NCBI GenBank assembly: GCA_963842795.1
Contig: CAWJHV010000026.1
Coordinates: 372,001-436,000, forward strand
Origin: WHSW01 sp963842795
Lineage (GTDB): Bacteria > Actinomycetota > Thermoleophilia > Solirubrobacterales > 70-9
Direction: 5' to 3'
Length of the DNA: 64,000 bases
Positions 26,835-35,472 of the stretch are shown one piece after another. The stretch's first letter is position 1, and the number at the start of each line of letters is the position of its first letter. A model generated the notes under the pieces. That model saw only the letters and a list, made by a program, of their open reading frames with translations. It was not told the DNA's origin and ran no database searches. The translations under genes were made by a program, and so were the position numbers.

Positions 26835-29147
26835 TTGGACCTGCTCGTCGCCTGGCTGGTCTTCCCCGCGTTGCTGCTGGCGCTCTGCGGCGGCTGCGGC
26901 CTGTTGCTCGAGCGGATCACGGGGCGCCGGCTGCCGGCGCGCGCTGCTCCCGGTCGCCGGCTTCGCGGCGATCGTCGTCGTCGGCCAGTTCCTGACCCTC
27001 GCCGACGCGACGGCCGAGCTCGCCGCCCCGGCGGTCGTCGCGCTTGCGCTCGCCGGGATCGCGGTCGGCCTCCGGGGCTCCCGCGGGTGGCGTGCTCGAG
27101 GGGTGGGCGCTCGGCGCCGCCGCGGCGGTGTTCGCCGTCTACGCGGCGCCGATCGTGCTCTCCGGCGAGCCGACGATCGCCGGCTTCATCAAGCTCGACG
27201 ACACCGCGACCTGGCTCTCGCTCACCGATCGGATCATGGAGCACGGCCGCGACCTCGACGGCCTCGCGCCCTCGACCTACGAGGCGACCCTGCACTTCAA
27301 CCTCGGCGACGGCTATCCGATCGGGGCGTTCGTGCCCTTCGGCGTCGGCGTGCGCTTGACCGGCACCGACGCCGCCTGGCTGATCCAGCCCTACATCGCG
27401 TTCGCCGCGGCGCTGCTCGCGCTCTGCCTCTGGTCGCTCGCCACGCCGCTGGCCCGCTCGCCGGGGCTGCGGGCCCTGGCGGCGTTCGTCGGCGCCCAGC
27501 CCGCCCTGCTCTTCGGCTACTACCTCTGGGGCGGGGTCAAGGAGGTGGTGGCGGCCGCGCTCGTCGCCGGCTTCGTCGCGCTCGTGGCGCCGGCGCGCGG
27601 TCGCGCGGGGCCGACGACGGGTGTGGCGGTCGTCGTGGCGGCCGCCCTGGTCGGCGTGCTCAGCGCCGGCGGGCTCGTCTGGCTCGCGCCGGCCGTGGTC
27701 GCGATCGCCGTTCTCGGCGCTCGCCGTGGCGGAGTCGCTTCGCTCGTGCGCCGCGCCGTCGCGCTCGGCGCCTGCCTGGCGTTGCTCTCGCTCCCGGTGA
27801 TCGTCTCCGGCGCCCTGCTGCCGCCGACCTCGTCGCCGCTCACCGACGCCGGCGCCCGCGGCAACCTGGTCGGCGCGCTGGAGCCGGCGCAGGCGGCGGG
27901 CATCTGGCCCGCGGCGGACTTCCGCTACCACCCCGACGCCGAGCTCGCCGCCTACGTCCTGATCGCCGTCGCCTGCGTCGCGGCGGTCGCCGGCCTGGCC
28001 TGGTCGCGGCGCCGGGGCGAGCCGGGTCCGCTGCTCTACGTGCTCGGAGCGCTGACGAGCTGCGCGGCGCTCGTCCTCGTCGGCTCTCCCTGGGTCGGGG
28101 GCAAGGCGCTCGCCACCGCCTCGCCGGCGATTCCGTTCGCCGCGATGCTCGGCGTCGGCTGGCTCGCGGCGGGCGGGCGGCGGCTGGCCGCGGCCGCGGT
28201 CGCGGCGGTCGTCGCCGGCGGTGTGCTGTGGTCGAACGCGCTCGGATACGGCGGCGCCAGCCTCGCCCCTCACGATCAGCTCGCCGAGCTCGAGCGGATC
28301 GGCGATCGGATCGCCGGCCAGGGGCCGACGCTGATGACCGAGTACGAGCCCTACGGCGCGCGCCACTTCCTCCGCGACGCCGAGGCGGAGGGGATCTCCG
28401 AGCTGCGCCGCCACCCGGTCCCGCTGCTCGACGGGAGCGTGGTCGACAAGGGCGACTCCGCCGACACCGACCGGGTCGACCCGGCCGCGCTCGACTTACT
28501 ACCGGACCCTCGTCGTCCGCCGCTCGCCCGTCCAGAGCCGGCCGCCGTCGGCCTACCGGCTGGTCTGGCGCGGCGAGTACTACGAGGCCTGGCAGCGGCC
28601 CGAGACGGCGCCGCCGCCGACCCGGCGCATCGCCCTCGGTGGGCGCAATGATCCCTACGGTGTTCCCTCCTGCCCGCAGGTGCGCCGGCTGGCCCGCGAC
28701 GGTGACCTGCTCGCCGCGGCGGGGAGCCCGCCGGTTGTCGTGACCGGAGCGCGCCCTCCTGCGATCGCGGGCACGCCGACCGCGATCGAGGCCGAGGTCC
28801 GGGTGCCCCGGCCGGCGACCTACCAGGTCTGGCTGCGCGGCTCGATGCGCCCGGCTGCGCAGTTGCTCGTCGACGGCGAGCCCGCGGGTGAGGTCCGCCA
28901 CGAGCTCAACAACGAGGGCGGCTACGTCCGCCTGGGCTCGGCCGAGCTCGCGAGCGGCACTCACCGGGTCGAGGTCCGGATCGGCGGGCCCGACCTGCAC
29001 CCGGGCAGCGCCGGCGACTCCGGCGAGCTCGGGCCGCTCGCGCTCAGCTCCACCGACGCCGCCGAGACGCGGCTGGTCTCGGTGTCGTCCGATCGGGCCC
29101 GCAGCCTCTGCCGGCACGCTTGGGACTGGATCGAGGTCGCCGGATGA
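26835..29147 (+). CDS. large polytopic membrane protein, possible glycosyltransferase (three frame breaks)
   Basis: The reconstructed protein of about 770 aa starts at TTG 26835 (LDLLVAWLVFPALLLALCGG). It has a dozen or more membrane segments, with an extracytoplasmic DRIMEHGRDLDGLAPSTYEA loop. It ends with a soluble beta-rich domain (VPRPATYQVWLRGSM, GELGPLALSSTDAAETRL). The architecture recalls actinobacterial membrane glycosyltransferases of the arabinosyl/mannosyl GT-C type, but I cannot identify catalytic residues with confidence. Frame breaks lie near 26935-26945, 27070-27090 and 28495, where an extra T splits GAC-TAC-TAC. The net span is a multiple of three. Its stop overlaps the next ATG. 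Confidence 0.55.
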
Positions 29148-30517
29148 GCGCCGAGCCCCAGCGGCTGCGTGCCGCGCTCGCCGTCGGCGTCGGCCTCGTG
29201 CTCGCCGACTCGTCGGTGGTCGTGCTCGCGCTGCCGGAGATCTATCGCGAGCTCGACGTCTCGGTGACCGCGGTGACCTGGGTCCTGGTCGCCTTCAACC
29301 TCGTGCTCGCGATCTCGGCACTGCCCGCGGCACGGGCGGCGCGCCGGCTGGGCCCGGCGCGGGTGGCGCTCGGCGGGATGGCGGTGTTCGGCGCCGCCAG
29401 CCTCGTCTGCGGGCTCTCCGGCTCGATCGGGCTGCTGCTGGCGGCGCGCTGCGCGCAGGCGGTCGGCGGCGCGGCGGCCGTCTGCGCCTCGCTCGAGCTG
29501 CTGCCCTCCGTGGTCGGCTCGGAGCGCCGCGCGGCCACCGTCTGGGCGGCCTCGGGCGCGTTCGGGGCCGCGCTCGGGCCGGGGATCGGCGGCCTGCTCA
29601 CCGAGCTGATCTCGTGGCAGTCGATCTTCTTCGTCCAGGTCCCGATCGCCGCCGCCTGCGCCGCGGCCCTGCTCGGCCCGGCGCGGCTCGAGCGCTCGAG
29701 CGGGCGGGTCACGGGCGAGATCGAGCCGGCCGGGCGCCCGCACCTGCCGGCGAACCTGGCCCTCGCCCTGGTCTCGGCGGCGCTCGCCGCGGCGCTCTTC
29801 CTCATCGTCCTGCTGCTGATCGAGGGCTGGAGGCTGAGCCCGATCGGGGCCGCCGCGGCGGTCACCGCGATGCCGCTCTGCGCCCTCGCGGCGGCGCCGC
29901 TCGCCACCCGCGTGGGCTCGACCACCGCCCGGGCGGCGGCCGGGGTGATCCTGATCGCCGGTGGCCTCGCCGGCCTCGGCCTGCTGCCCGACGCCTCGGT
30001 GCTGCTCACCCTGCCGCCACAGGCCCTCGTCGGCGCCGGGCTCGCGCTGACGCTCTCGGCCCTGACCGAGGCGGCGCTCGCCGGGCGCGCCCCGCAGGCG
30101 ATTCACGGCGGGTGGACGATCGCGGCCCGGCACGCCGGTGTCGTCGCCGGGCTGCTGGTGCTGACCCCGGTGTTCACGGCCGATCTCGAGACCGAGCGGG
30201 CCGCAGCCCAGCAGTCCGGGATCGCCGCGCTGCTCGACTCCGACGTGTCGCCGGCCTCGAAGCTCGACCTCGCGACCCGGATCGCCGACCGGATCGCCGC
30301 CGAGGGCGACAAGGTGCCGGTGGTCGGGCCCGCGTTCGACCCGCTGCCGTCGGATCCGGAGGAGCGCGATGCCACCGTCGCTCTGCGCACCGAGATCGAG
30401 TCCGAGGTCGACAGCGCGGCGACCCACGCCTTCAGCGCCTCGTTCCTGATCGCGGCGGCGTTCGCGCTTGCCGCTCTGCTGCCGATCGCGTTTGCGCGGC
30501 GGAGGGTTGAGCTGTGA
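29144..30517 (+). CDS. MFS transporter, DHA2-like, 457 aa
   Basis: This is a proton-driven exporter of the major facilitator superfamily. The N-terminal half shows AVGVGLVLADSSVVVLALPE and AVTWVLVAFNLVLAISALPA, characteristic of DHA2 drug exporters. Motif C-like GAALGPGIGGLL follows. A large extracytoplasmic loop of about 80 residues lies between the last two membrane segments (DVSPASKLDLATRIADRI to THAFSASFLIAA). ATG 29144 overlaps the previous stop. Co-transcription with the preceding membrane protein suggests export of a cell-envelope precursor or a lipid, but this is inference. Confidence 0.82.
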   Translation: MSAEPQRLRAALAVGVGLVLADSSVVVLALPEIYRELDVSVTAVTWVLVAFNLVLAISALPAARAARRLGPARVALGGMAVFGAASLVCGLSGSIGLLLAARCAQAVGGAAAVCASLELLPSVVGSERRAATVWAASGAFGAALGPGIGGLLTELISWQSIFFVQVPIAAACAAALLGPARLERSSGRVTGEIEPAGRPHLPANLALALVSAALAAALFLIVLLLIEGWRLSPIGAAAAVTAMPLCALAAAPLATRVGSTTARAAAGVILIAGGLAGLGLLPDASVLLTLPPQALVGAGLALTLSALTEAALAGRAPQAIHGGWTIAARHAGVVAGLLVLTPVFTADLETERAAAQQSGIAALLDSDVSPASKLDLATRIADRIAAEGDKVPVVGPAFDPLPSDPEERDATVALRTEIESEVDSAATHAFSASFLIAAAFALAALLPIAFARRRVEL

Positions 30518-30570
30518 GGCGGAGACCCGAAGGGGCGGAGCCGAACCGCGCCGCCGTTGAGGCGCCTGAT
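30518..30570 (+). repeat. dispersed junction repeat between MFS gene and next gene
   Basis: The core GGCGGAGCC (30534-30542) is followed by GAACCGCGCCGCCG and TTGAGGCGCCTGATGTGACC. This aligns base by base with the element at 4871-4952 (core, GAACCCCGCCG, TTGAGGCGGCTG, TGTGACC). A short duplication of its left end (GGCGGAGACCCGAAGG) precedes it. As at livM, the element ends at a GTGACC start codon. Confidence 0.75.
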
Positions 30571-31071
30571 GTGACCGGGCGCATGTTGGTGATCGCCGCG
30601 ATCGTCGCCTCGGTCACCCTCGCCGGCGTTTACGCCGCCGCCGGCGGCGGCGCCTACGAGCCGACCCCGGTCGCCGACCCGTGCGCTCCGCGCGAGTGGA
30701 CCTCGCCCGAGGGCGTCGAGGAGATCGCCCAGCAGTTCTTCCTCTCCGCGCTCGACGGGGCCGCGTGCGATCTCGGCGTCAGCCGCGAGACGCTCGCGGC
30801 CGCGCTGGCGACCGAGGAGTCGCGCCAGCAATTCGCCGCCGAGCAGGGAATCGACGCCGCCGAGCTCGACGCGGCGGTTCACGCGGGCGTGATGCGGGCG
30901 ATCGACGACGCCGAGGCCGCAGGAGCGCTGAACCCGGCACTCGCCGACGCCCTGCGCGGGTTCGCCGCGCAACTGCCGTTGGTCGACGCGCTCGAGCTGT
31001 TCGCGAACGCCGGCGCCTACCTCGACGACGCGGGCGGCCTCCTCGACGAGCTCGGCGGCCTGCTCCCCTGA
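30571..31071 (+). CDS. membrane-anchored hypothetical protein, 166 aa
   Basis: I do not recognise this protein. An N-terminal signal anchor (MLVIAAIVASVTLAGVYAAA) is followed by a short Pro-rich stretch and an alpha-helical, Ala/Glu/Asp-rich outer domain with two Cys (DPCAPREW and GAACDLG). GTG 30571 is taken as start; ATG 30583 is an alternative. The longer frame from GTG 30514 would translate the dispersed repeat and is less likely. It follows the MFS exporter and may be its partner. Confidence 0.6.
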   Translation: MTGRMLVIAAIVASVTLAGVYAAAGGGAYEPTPVADPCAPREWTSPEGVEEIAQQFFLSALDGAACDLGVSRETLAAALATEESRQQFAAEQGIDAAELDAAVHAGVMRAIDDAEAAGALNPALADALRGFAAQLPLVDALELFANAGAYLDDAGGLLDELGGLLP

Positions 31072-31080
31072 GCCCCTCCC

Positions 31081-31131
31081 GCGCGACGGGTCGAAAACGT
31101 CCTCACCGAGAACGTTATGCGCCCGTCGCGC
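31081..31131. terminator. bidirectional hairpin between convergent genes
   Basis: GCGCGACGGG (31081-31090) pairs perfectly with CCCGTCGCGC (31122-31131). The loop holds a second inverted repeat (AACGT/ACGTT). It sits between a rightward and a leftward gene, so it can end transcription from both sides. There is no long T run. Confidence 0.6.
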
Positions 31132-31132
31132 C

Positions 31133-31507
31133 CTATTCGGTTGCGCGCCAGGCCCAGCGCATGAACAGCGGCTGGATCGGCAGCCGCGCCCACAGCAGCC
31201 AGCGCGGGATGCGGTCGATCGGCACGCCTCGCGCAGCCACCGCGGCGGGGTCGACTGCCATGTGGACGTTGGCGGGGAAGACCGCCACCAGCACTCCGAG
31301 CAGCCACCAGCGGCCCAACCGGCGGGTCGCCGCCGGCAGCACCGCGAGCCCGCCCGCGATCTCGGCGTAACCGCTCCACGCGACGGCGTTGTCGGGCGGG
31401 ATCGGGATGTACTCGGGCACCGTCGCCTCGTACTCGCGCCGGCGGACGAAGTGCATCGTCCCGGCGAAGAGCCAGAAGGCGCCGAGCAACGTCCTGGAGC
31501 GGCTCAC
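31133..31507 (-). CDS. DoxX-like membrane protein, 124 aa
   Basis: This is a small four-helix membrane protein of the DoxX/MauE-like group. Visible segments are RTLLGAFWLFAGTMHFVRRR, YAEIAGGLAVLPAATRRLG and WLLGVLVAVFPANVHMAVDP, closing with LLWARLPIQPLFMRWAW. Histidines in the first and third segments (TMHF, NVHM) are typical of this family. GTG 31507 is chosen because it begins the hydrophobic domain; the frame further upstream overlaps the protease gene. The function is unknown; relatives are linked to thiol or quinone redox chemistry. Confidence 0.72.
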   Translation of the reverse strand: MSRSRTLLGAFWLFAGTMHFVRRREYEATVPEYIPIPPDNAVAWSGYAEIAGGLAVLPAATRRLGRWWLLGVLVAVFPANVHMAVDPAAVAARGVPIDRIPRWLLWARLPIQPLFMRWAWRATE

Positions 31508-31524
31508 GCCGGGATCGTCCCAGG

Positions 31525-32859
31525 TCAGGGCGAGACCTGCGCCGCTGCCACTCGCTCGGCGGTCGTGAACCGAGGGGCGAATACGAGCGCCGTCGCGCGC
31601 GGCCCCGTCCGCATCGCCACTGCACCGCCGTCGGGCGCTCCGCCACCCTCGAGGCGCCACAGTCCCGATGCGCCGGGCTGCCCGCCGATCCCGTCTTCAA
31701 GGTAAATCGGCAGCGTGCGCTCGAACTGGCGGGCGTCGGTGCGGGACTCCCAATTCCAGCGCACCGCGAGCACGAAGTCGGCTCGGCAGGAGCCCGCACA
31801 TCGTGCCGGCGCCACGTCGTGTCGCCAGAGCTCGTAGCGGTCGCCGTCCCAGCCCGCCGCAGCAACGCGGGCGGTCTCGCGGTCGGCGCCGAGTTCGAGC
31901 AGCTGCGAGGTCGGCAGCTCGCCGAAGACCCCCCGGTCGACCGGCCTCCAGCCGCGCCGGCGCAACTCGCCGGGCTCGATCCGGGCCGGGCGCGGGAGCT
32001 CGTCGTGGACGTACTTCTGCGGGTGCAGCACCTGCTCGGTCGTCGCCGGCGGCCGCGACTCGAGCGCGTAGTCGACCAGCTTCCAGCTCCCGGCGAGCTC
32101 TCGCAGGGTCTCGATCAAGCGCATCCCGCCCAGGTAGGCCCAGGTGAGCTGGTCGACGTAGGCCTTGGGCACGTCGCCGGTGCCGGTGTCGATGCCCTGC
32201 GTCGCAGCCAGCAGGGCGAGCGGGTCGAGGTTGCGTGCCGCATAGTCGATCATCGCCGCGGTTGCCGAGCCCTCGACCAGGGCGATCTCGGCGAGCGCGC
32301 CGTCGTCGTTGAGGCCCTCGTCGGCCGGAAGGCCGAAGCGCTGGTCCTCGAGCGCGTGGTCGAGCTCGTGGGCGAGCACGAACTCGACCAGCGCCCGGTT
32401 GGCGACCACGGCGTCGTCGACGACGTAGAGACGCTCGGTCTCCGGGTCATAGGCCGCCGCGGCGAGGTCCCCGGTCGACTCGTAGGCGGCCGCGAGCTCC
32501 TCGTCGGGATCGAGCAGGCCGGTGATCCGGCCGACGGCGTCGTCGGCGGCCAATCCGGCGAGCGCGTCGGCGTGGCGCAGCTCGCGCAGCCCGAGGCGGT
32601 TGAGGAACCCGCTGCTGACCACCTCCGGGCGCGGGACCCGGTCGAACCGGAGCTCGCGGACCCGCTCCACCCGCCGGGCGACGCGCGGGGTGGACGCGAG
32701 GCTGATCCGCAGCAGCTCACGGCGGTCGAGCGAGGGCTCCGCCTTCGCCTCGCCGCCCCCGGCGGTAGCCGGGGCGCCGCCCGGGCCCGCGAGCGCGAGC
32801 GAGGCGGCGAGCGCCAGCAGGATCAGGGTCGCGAACGCCAGCTGTCTCCCGCCGTCCAC
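31525..32859 (-). CDS. secreted metalloprotease-like protein with HELDH motif, 444 aa
   Basis: A cleavable signal peptide (residues 1-30, ATLILLALAASLALAG) leads into a helical domain. The zinc-type motif is FVLAHELDHALEDQRF near residue 170, with a likely third ligand Glu downstream in IALVEGSATAAMIDY. The C-terminal half is beta-rich and contains a CAGSC disulfide candidate. The HExxH plus E layout is that of gluzincin-like peptidases. I do not recognise a named family. It lies upstream of the DoxX gene on the same strand, 17 bp apart, and diverges from uvrB by 34 bp. Confidence 0.7.
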   Translation of the reverse strand: MDGGRQLAFATLILLALAASLALAGPGGAPATAGGGEAKAEPSLDRRELLRISLASTPRVARRVERVRELRFDRVPRPEVVSSGFLNRLGLRELRHADALAGLAADDAVGRITGLLDPDEELAAAYESTGDLAAAAYDPETERLYVVDDAVVANRALVEFVLAHELDHALEDQRFGLPADEGLNDDGALAEIALVEGSATAAMIDYAARNLDPLALLAATQGIDTGTGDVPKAYVDQLTWAYLGGMRLIETLRELAGSWKLVDYALESRPPATTEQVLHPQKYVHDELPRPARIEPGELRRRGWRPVDRGVFGELPTSQLLELGADRETARVAAAGWDGDRYELWRHDVAPARCAGSCRADFVLAVRWNWESRTDARQFERTLPIYLEDGIGGQPGASGLWRLEGGGAPDGGAVAMRTGPRATALVFAPRFTTAERVAAAQVSP

Positions 32860-32881
32860 GAATGGCGAGTATGACGCTCGC

Positions 32882-32887
32882 TATCGT
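32882..32887 (+). promoter_or_regulatory. -10 box of uvrB, leaderless geometry
   Basis: TATCGT ends 6 bp before the GTG of uvrB and no ribosome-binding site is present. I found no SOS box upstream of this gene, unlike uvrA. Confidence 0.4.
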
Positions 32888-32893
32888 CGTCTC

Positions 32894-34897
32894 GTGCCCG
32901 AGTTCGAGCTCAATCCCGCCTACACCCCCACCGCCGACCAGCCGGAGGCCATCGACTCGATCGCCGAGGGCCTGACGGCCGGGGAGGAGTTCGTCACCCT
33001 GCTCGGGGCCACCGGGACGGGGAAGACCTTCACGATGGCCGGGGCGATCGAGCGCGTCCAGCGCCCGGCGCTGGTGATCGCGCACAACAAGACCCTCGCG
33101 GCGCAGCTATGCAACGAGTTCCGCGAGTTCTTCCCCAACAACGTGGTCGAGTACTTCGTCAGCTACTACGACTACTACCAGCCCGAGGCCTACGTCCCGG
33201 CCCAGGACCTCTACATCGAGAAGGACTCGTCGATCAACGACGAGATCGACCGCCTTCGCCACGCGGCGACCGCATCGCTGCTCGCCCGGCGCGACGTGGT
33301 CATCGTCGCCTCGGTCTCCTGCATCTTCGGGATCGGCTCGCCGGAGCTGTACCGGCGCCAGATGCAGCTGTTCAAGGTCGGCGAGTGGATCGACCGCCAC
33401 GACCTCTTCCGCAAGCTCGTCGGCATGCAGTACACCCGCAACGAGACCGCGCTCACGCGCGGGACCTTCCGTGCCAAGGGCGAGATGCTGGAGATCTTCC
33501 CGGCATACGCCGAGTCGGCCTACCGGGTGAACCTGTTCGGCGACGAGATCGAGTCGATCCACCACTTCGACCCGCTCACCGGCGAGATCTTCGACGAGAT
33601 CGACCACGTCGCGGTCTGGCCCGCGAGCCACTACGCGACCGAGGAGGACACCCTGGAGCGGGCCGTGCTCGAGATCAAGGCCGAGCTCGACGAACGGCTC
33701 GCCTGGTTCCACGAGCGCGGCAAGGAGCTCGAGGCGCACCGGCTGATGCAGCGGACCCAGTACGACATCGAGATGCTCAAGGAGCTCGGCTTCACCTCGG
33801 GGATCGAGAACTACTCGCGAATCCTCGACGACCGCCCGCCGGGCTCGCCGCCTCACACGCTGATCGACTACTTCCCGGACGACTTCGTCGTCTTCGTCGA
33901 CGAGTCTCATCAGACGATCCCGCAGATCGGCGGCATGTACGAGGGCGACCGCTCGCGCAAGCAGACGCTGGTCGACTTCGGCTTCCGCCTGCCCTCGGCG
34001 ATGGACAACCGGCCGCTGAAGTTCGACGAGTTCCTGCCGCGGGTCGGGCAGCTGGTGATGGTCTCGGCGACGCCGGGAGAGTTCGAGCGCGGCACCTCGT
34101 CGCGGATCGTCGAGCAGATCGTCCGCCCGACCGGGATCGTCGACCCCGACGTCGAGGTGCGCGAGACCCACAACCAGATCGACGACCTGATGAACGAGGT
34201 CCGCCGGCGCGCCGACCGCCAGGAGCGCACCCTGGTCACCACGCTGACCAAGAAGATGGCCGAGGACCTGACCGGCTACCTGCTCGAGCACGGCCTGCGG
34301 GTCCGTTACCTGCACTCCGAGGTCGACACCCTGGAGCGGATCCAGATCATCCGCGACCTGCGCCTCGGCGAGTACGACGTGCTCGTCGGCGTGAACCTGC
34401 TGCGCGAGGGCCTCGACCTGCCCGAGGTCACCCTGGTCGCGATCCTCGACGCCGACAAGGAGGGCTTCCTGCGCGGGGAGACGAGCCTGATCCAGACGAT
34501 CGGCCGCGCCGCCCGCAACATCAACGGCCACGTGCTCATGTACGCCGATCGCGAGACCGACGCGATGCGCAAGGCGATCTCCGAGACCGACCGACGCCGC
34601 GAGATCCAGGTGGCCTACAACCTCGAGCACGGGATCACGCCGGAGACGGTGCAGAAGGGGATTTCGGACATCTCCGAGTTCCTCTCGATGGAGACGCGCG
34701 CAACCCCCGACCGGCGCCGGCGCCGGCGGTCGGGAGACGACGGCGAGGCGATGACCCCGGAGCAGCTCGAGAGAGTCGTCGTCGAGCTCGAGGAGGAGAT
34801 GCTCGCCGCCGCCGAGGACCTGCGCTTCGAGGAGGCCGGCCGGATTCGCGACGAGCTCAAGGAGCTGCGCCGCGACCTCGAGGGCCTGAGGACCTGA
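32894..34897 (+). CDS. uvrB: excinuclease ABC subunit B, 667 aa
   Basis: UvrB is the damage-verifying helicase of nucleotide excision repair. Walker A is LLGATGTGKTFTMAG. The beta-hairpin is present as EYFVSYYDYYQPEAYVP, the DEAD-like box as VVFVDESHQTIPQI, motif V in VLVGVNLLREGLDLPEVTLV and motif VI in QTIGRAARN. The UVR domain for UvrC binding closes the protein (EMLAAAEDLRFEEAGRIRDE). Length is normal. GTG 32894 gives the standard N-terminus (PEFELNPAYTPTADQPEAI); the longer frame back to 32522 overlaps the divergent protease gene. Confidence 0.97.
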   Translation: MPEFELNPAYTPTADQPEAIDSIAEGLTAGEEFVTLLGATGTGKTFTMAGAIERVQRPALVIAHNKTLAAQLCNEFREFFPNNVVEYFVSYYDYYQPEAYVPAQDLYIEKDSSINDEIDRLRHAATASLLARRDVVIVASVSCIFGIGSPELYRRQMQLFKVGEWIDRHDLFRKLVGMQYTRNETALTRGTFRAKGEMLEIFPAYAESAYRVNLFGDEIESIHHFDPLTGEIFDEIDHVAVWPASHYATEEDTLERAVLEIKAELDERLAWFHERGKELEAHRLMQRTQYDIEMLKELGFTSGIENYSRILDDRPPGSPPHTLIDYFPDDFVVFVDESHQTIPQIGGMYEGDRSRKQTLVDFGFRLPSAMDNRPLKFDEFLPRVGQLVMVSATPGEFERGTSSRIVEQIVRPTGIVDPDVEVRETHNQIDDLMNEVRRRADRQERTLVTTLTKKMAEDLTGYLLEHGLRVRYLHSEVDTLERIQIIRDLRLGEYDVLVGVNLLREGLDLPEVTLVAILDADKEGFLRGETSLIQTIGRAARNINGHVLMYADRETDAMRKAISETDRRREIQVAYNLEHGITPETVQKGISDISEFLSMETRATPDRRRRRRSGDDGEAMTPEQLERVVVELEEEMLAAAEDLRFEEAGRIRDELKELRRDLEGLRT

Positions 34898-34912
34898 GCG
34901 CCGCTAGGCGCT
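34897..34912. terminator. short hairpin between convergent uvrB and lipoprotein genes
   Basis: AGCGCC (34897-34902) pairs with GGCGCT (34907-34912) across a GCTA loop. It includes the last base of the uvrB stop and overlaps the stop of the convergent gene. No T tract follows, so its strength is doubtful. Confidence 0.35.
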
Positions 34913-35350
34913 GCCGACGAGGCCGCGGAGCTCGGTGAGCAGCGTGCCCACGGATTCGGGCACGTCGTCGACCTCCGGCATGATCGTGGTCGCCTCGCCC
35001 GCGTAGGTGATCCTGTCGATGAAGCAGTCGGCGCAGGAGTTCGGGCCGTCGGTCCCGACCGCCTCGAACTCGGCCGCCTCGAGCTCTGCCGTCAGGCGCT
35101 CGAGCTCGGCGTCCGAGAGCCGGAACTCGGTGTGCTGCTCGTCGACGCTGCCCACCGTGAGCGTCGCCGTCCCGTCATCGCTCACCTCGAGCCGCTCCGC
35201 CACCCCGGCGATCCCGCCGCCGCGCTCGTAGACGACCAGTGGCGCGCCGGGGTCCGAGGGGGTCTCGGGCGGGTCGTCGTCGCCGCAGCCGGAGCCGGCG
35301 AGCAGCGCGGCGCTCGCGATCAGGCCCAGGGCTGCGTTCAGCGCGCGCAT
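34904..35350 (-). CDS. hypothetical lipoprotein, 148 aa
   Basis: The signal ends in a lipobox (LLAGSGC, Cys22) followed by GDDDPPETPSDPG, so the protein is lipid-anchored on the outer face of the membrane. The domain that follows has a two-sheet pattern (LVVYERGGGIAGVAERLEVS, TATLTVGSV) and a CADC pair before a YAGEATTIMPEVDDVP end. This resembles small protease-inhibitor-like lipoproteins, but I do not assign a function. Confidence 0.65.
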   Translation of the reverse strand: MRALNAALGLIASAALLAGSGCGDDDPPETPSDPGAPLVVYERGGGIAGVAERLEVSDDGTATLTVGSVDEQHTEFRLSDAELERLTAELEAAEFEAVGTDGPNSCADCFIDRITYAGEATTIMPEVDDVPESVGTLLTELRGLVGSA

Positions 35351-35415
35351 CCACGGAATCTACGCGCGAGCGGCGCGGGTATCACGCAGGTCCGCCGAAC
35401 GACCGTGACGGCCAC

Positions 35416-35421
35416 TAGGGT
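35416..35421 (+). promoter_or_regulatory. -10 box upstream of the epimerase gene
   Basis: TAGGGT at 35416-35421 matches the -10 of the repressor gene. Seven bases downstream is an ATC (35428) in frame with the epimerase, where a leaderless start codon would be expected. A near-cognate start or a sequence error (ATG read as ATC) is possible. Confidence 0.35.
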
Positions 35422-35472
35422 TCGCGCATCGCCGCCCCACCGGACACAGAGAGCGGCAGGCTCGCGATTCCG

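Noticed and set aside
30514..30570. Start of the 30.5-kb hypothetical protein at GTG 30514
   Set aside because: This would translate the dispersed repeat. The signal anchor begins only after GTG 30571/ATG 30583.
32830..32894. SOS box upstream of uvrB
   Set aside because: The only candidate GAAC (GAACGCCAGCTG) lacks the GTTC partner.
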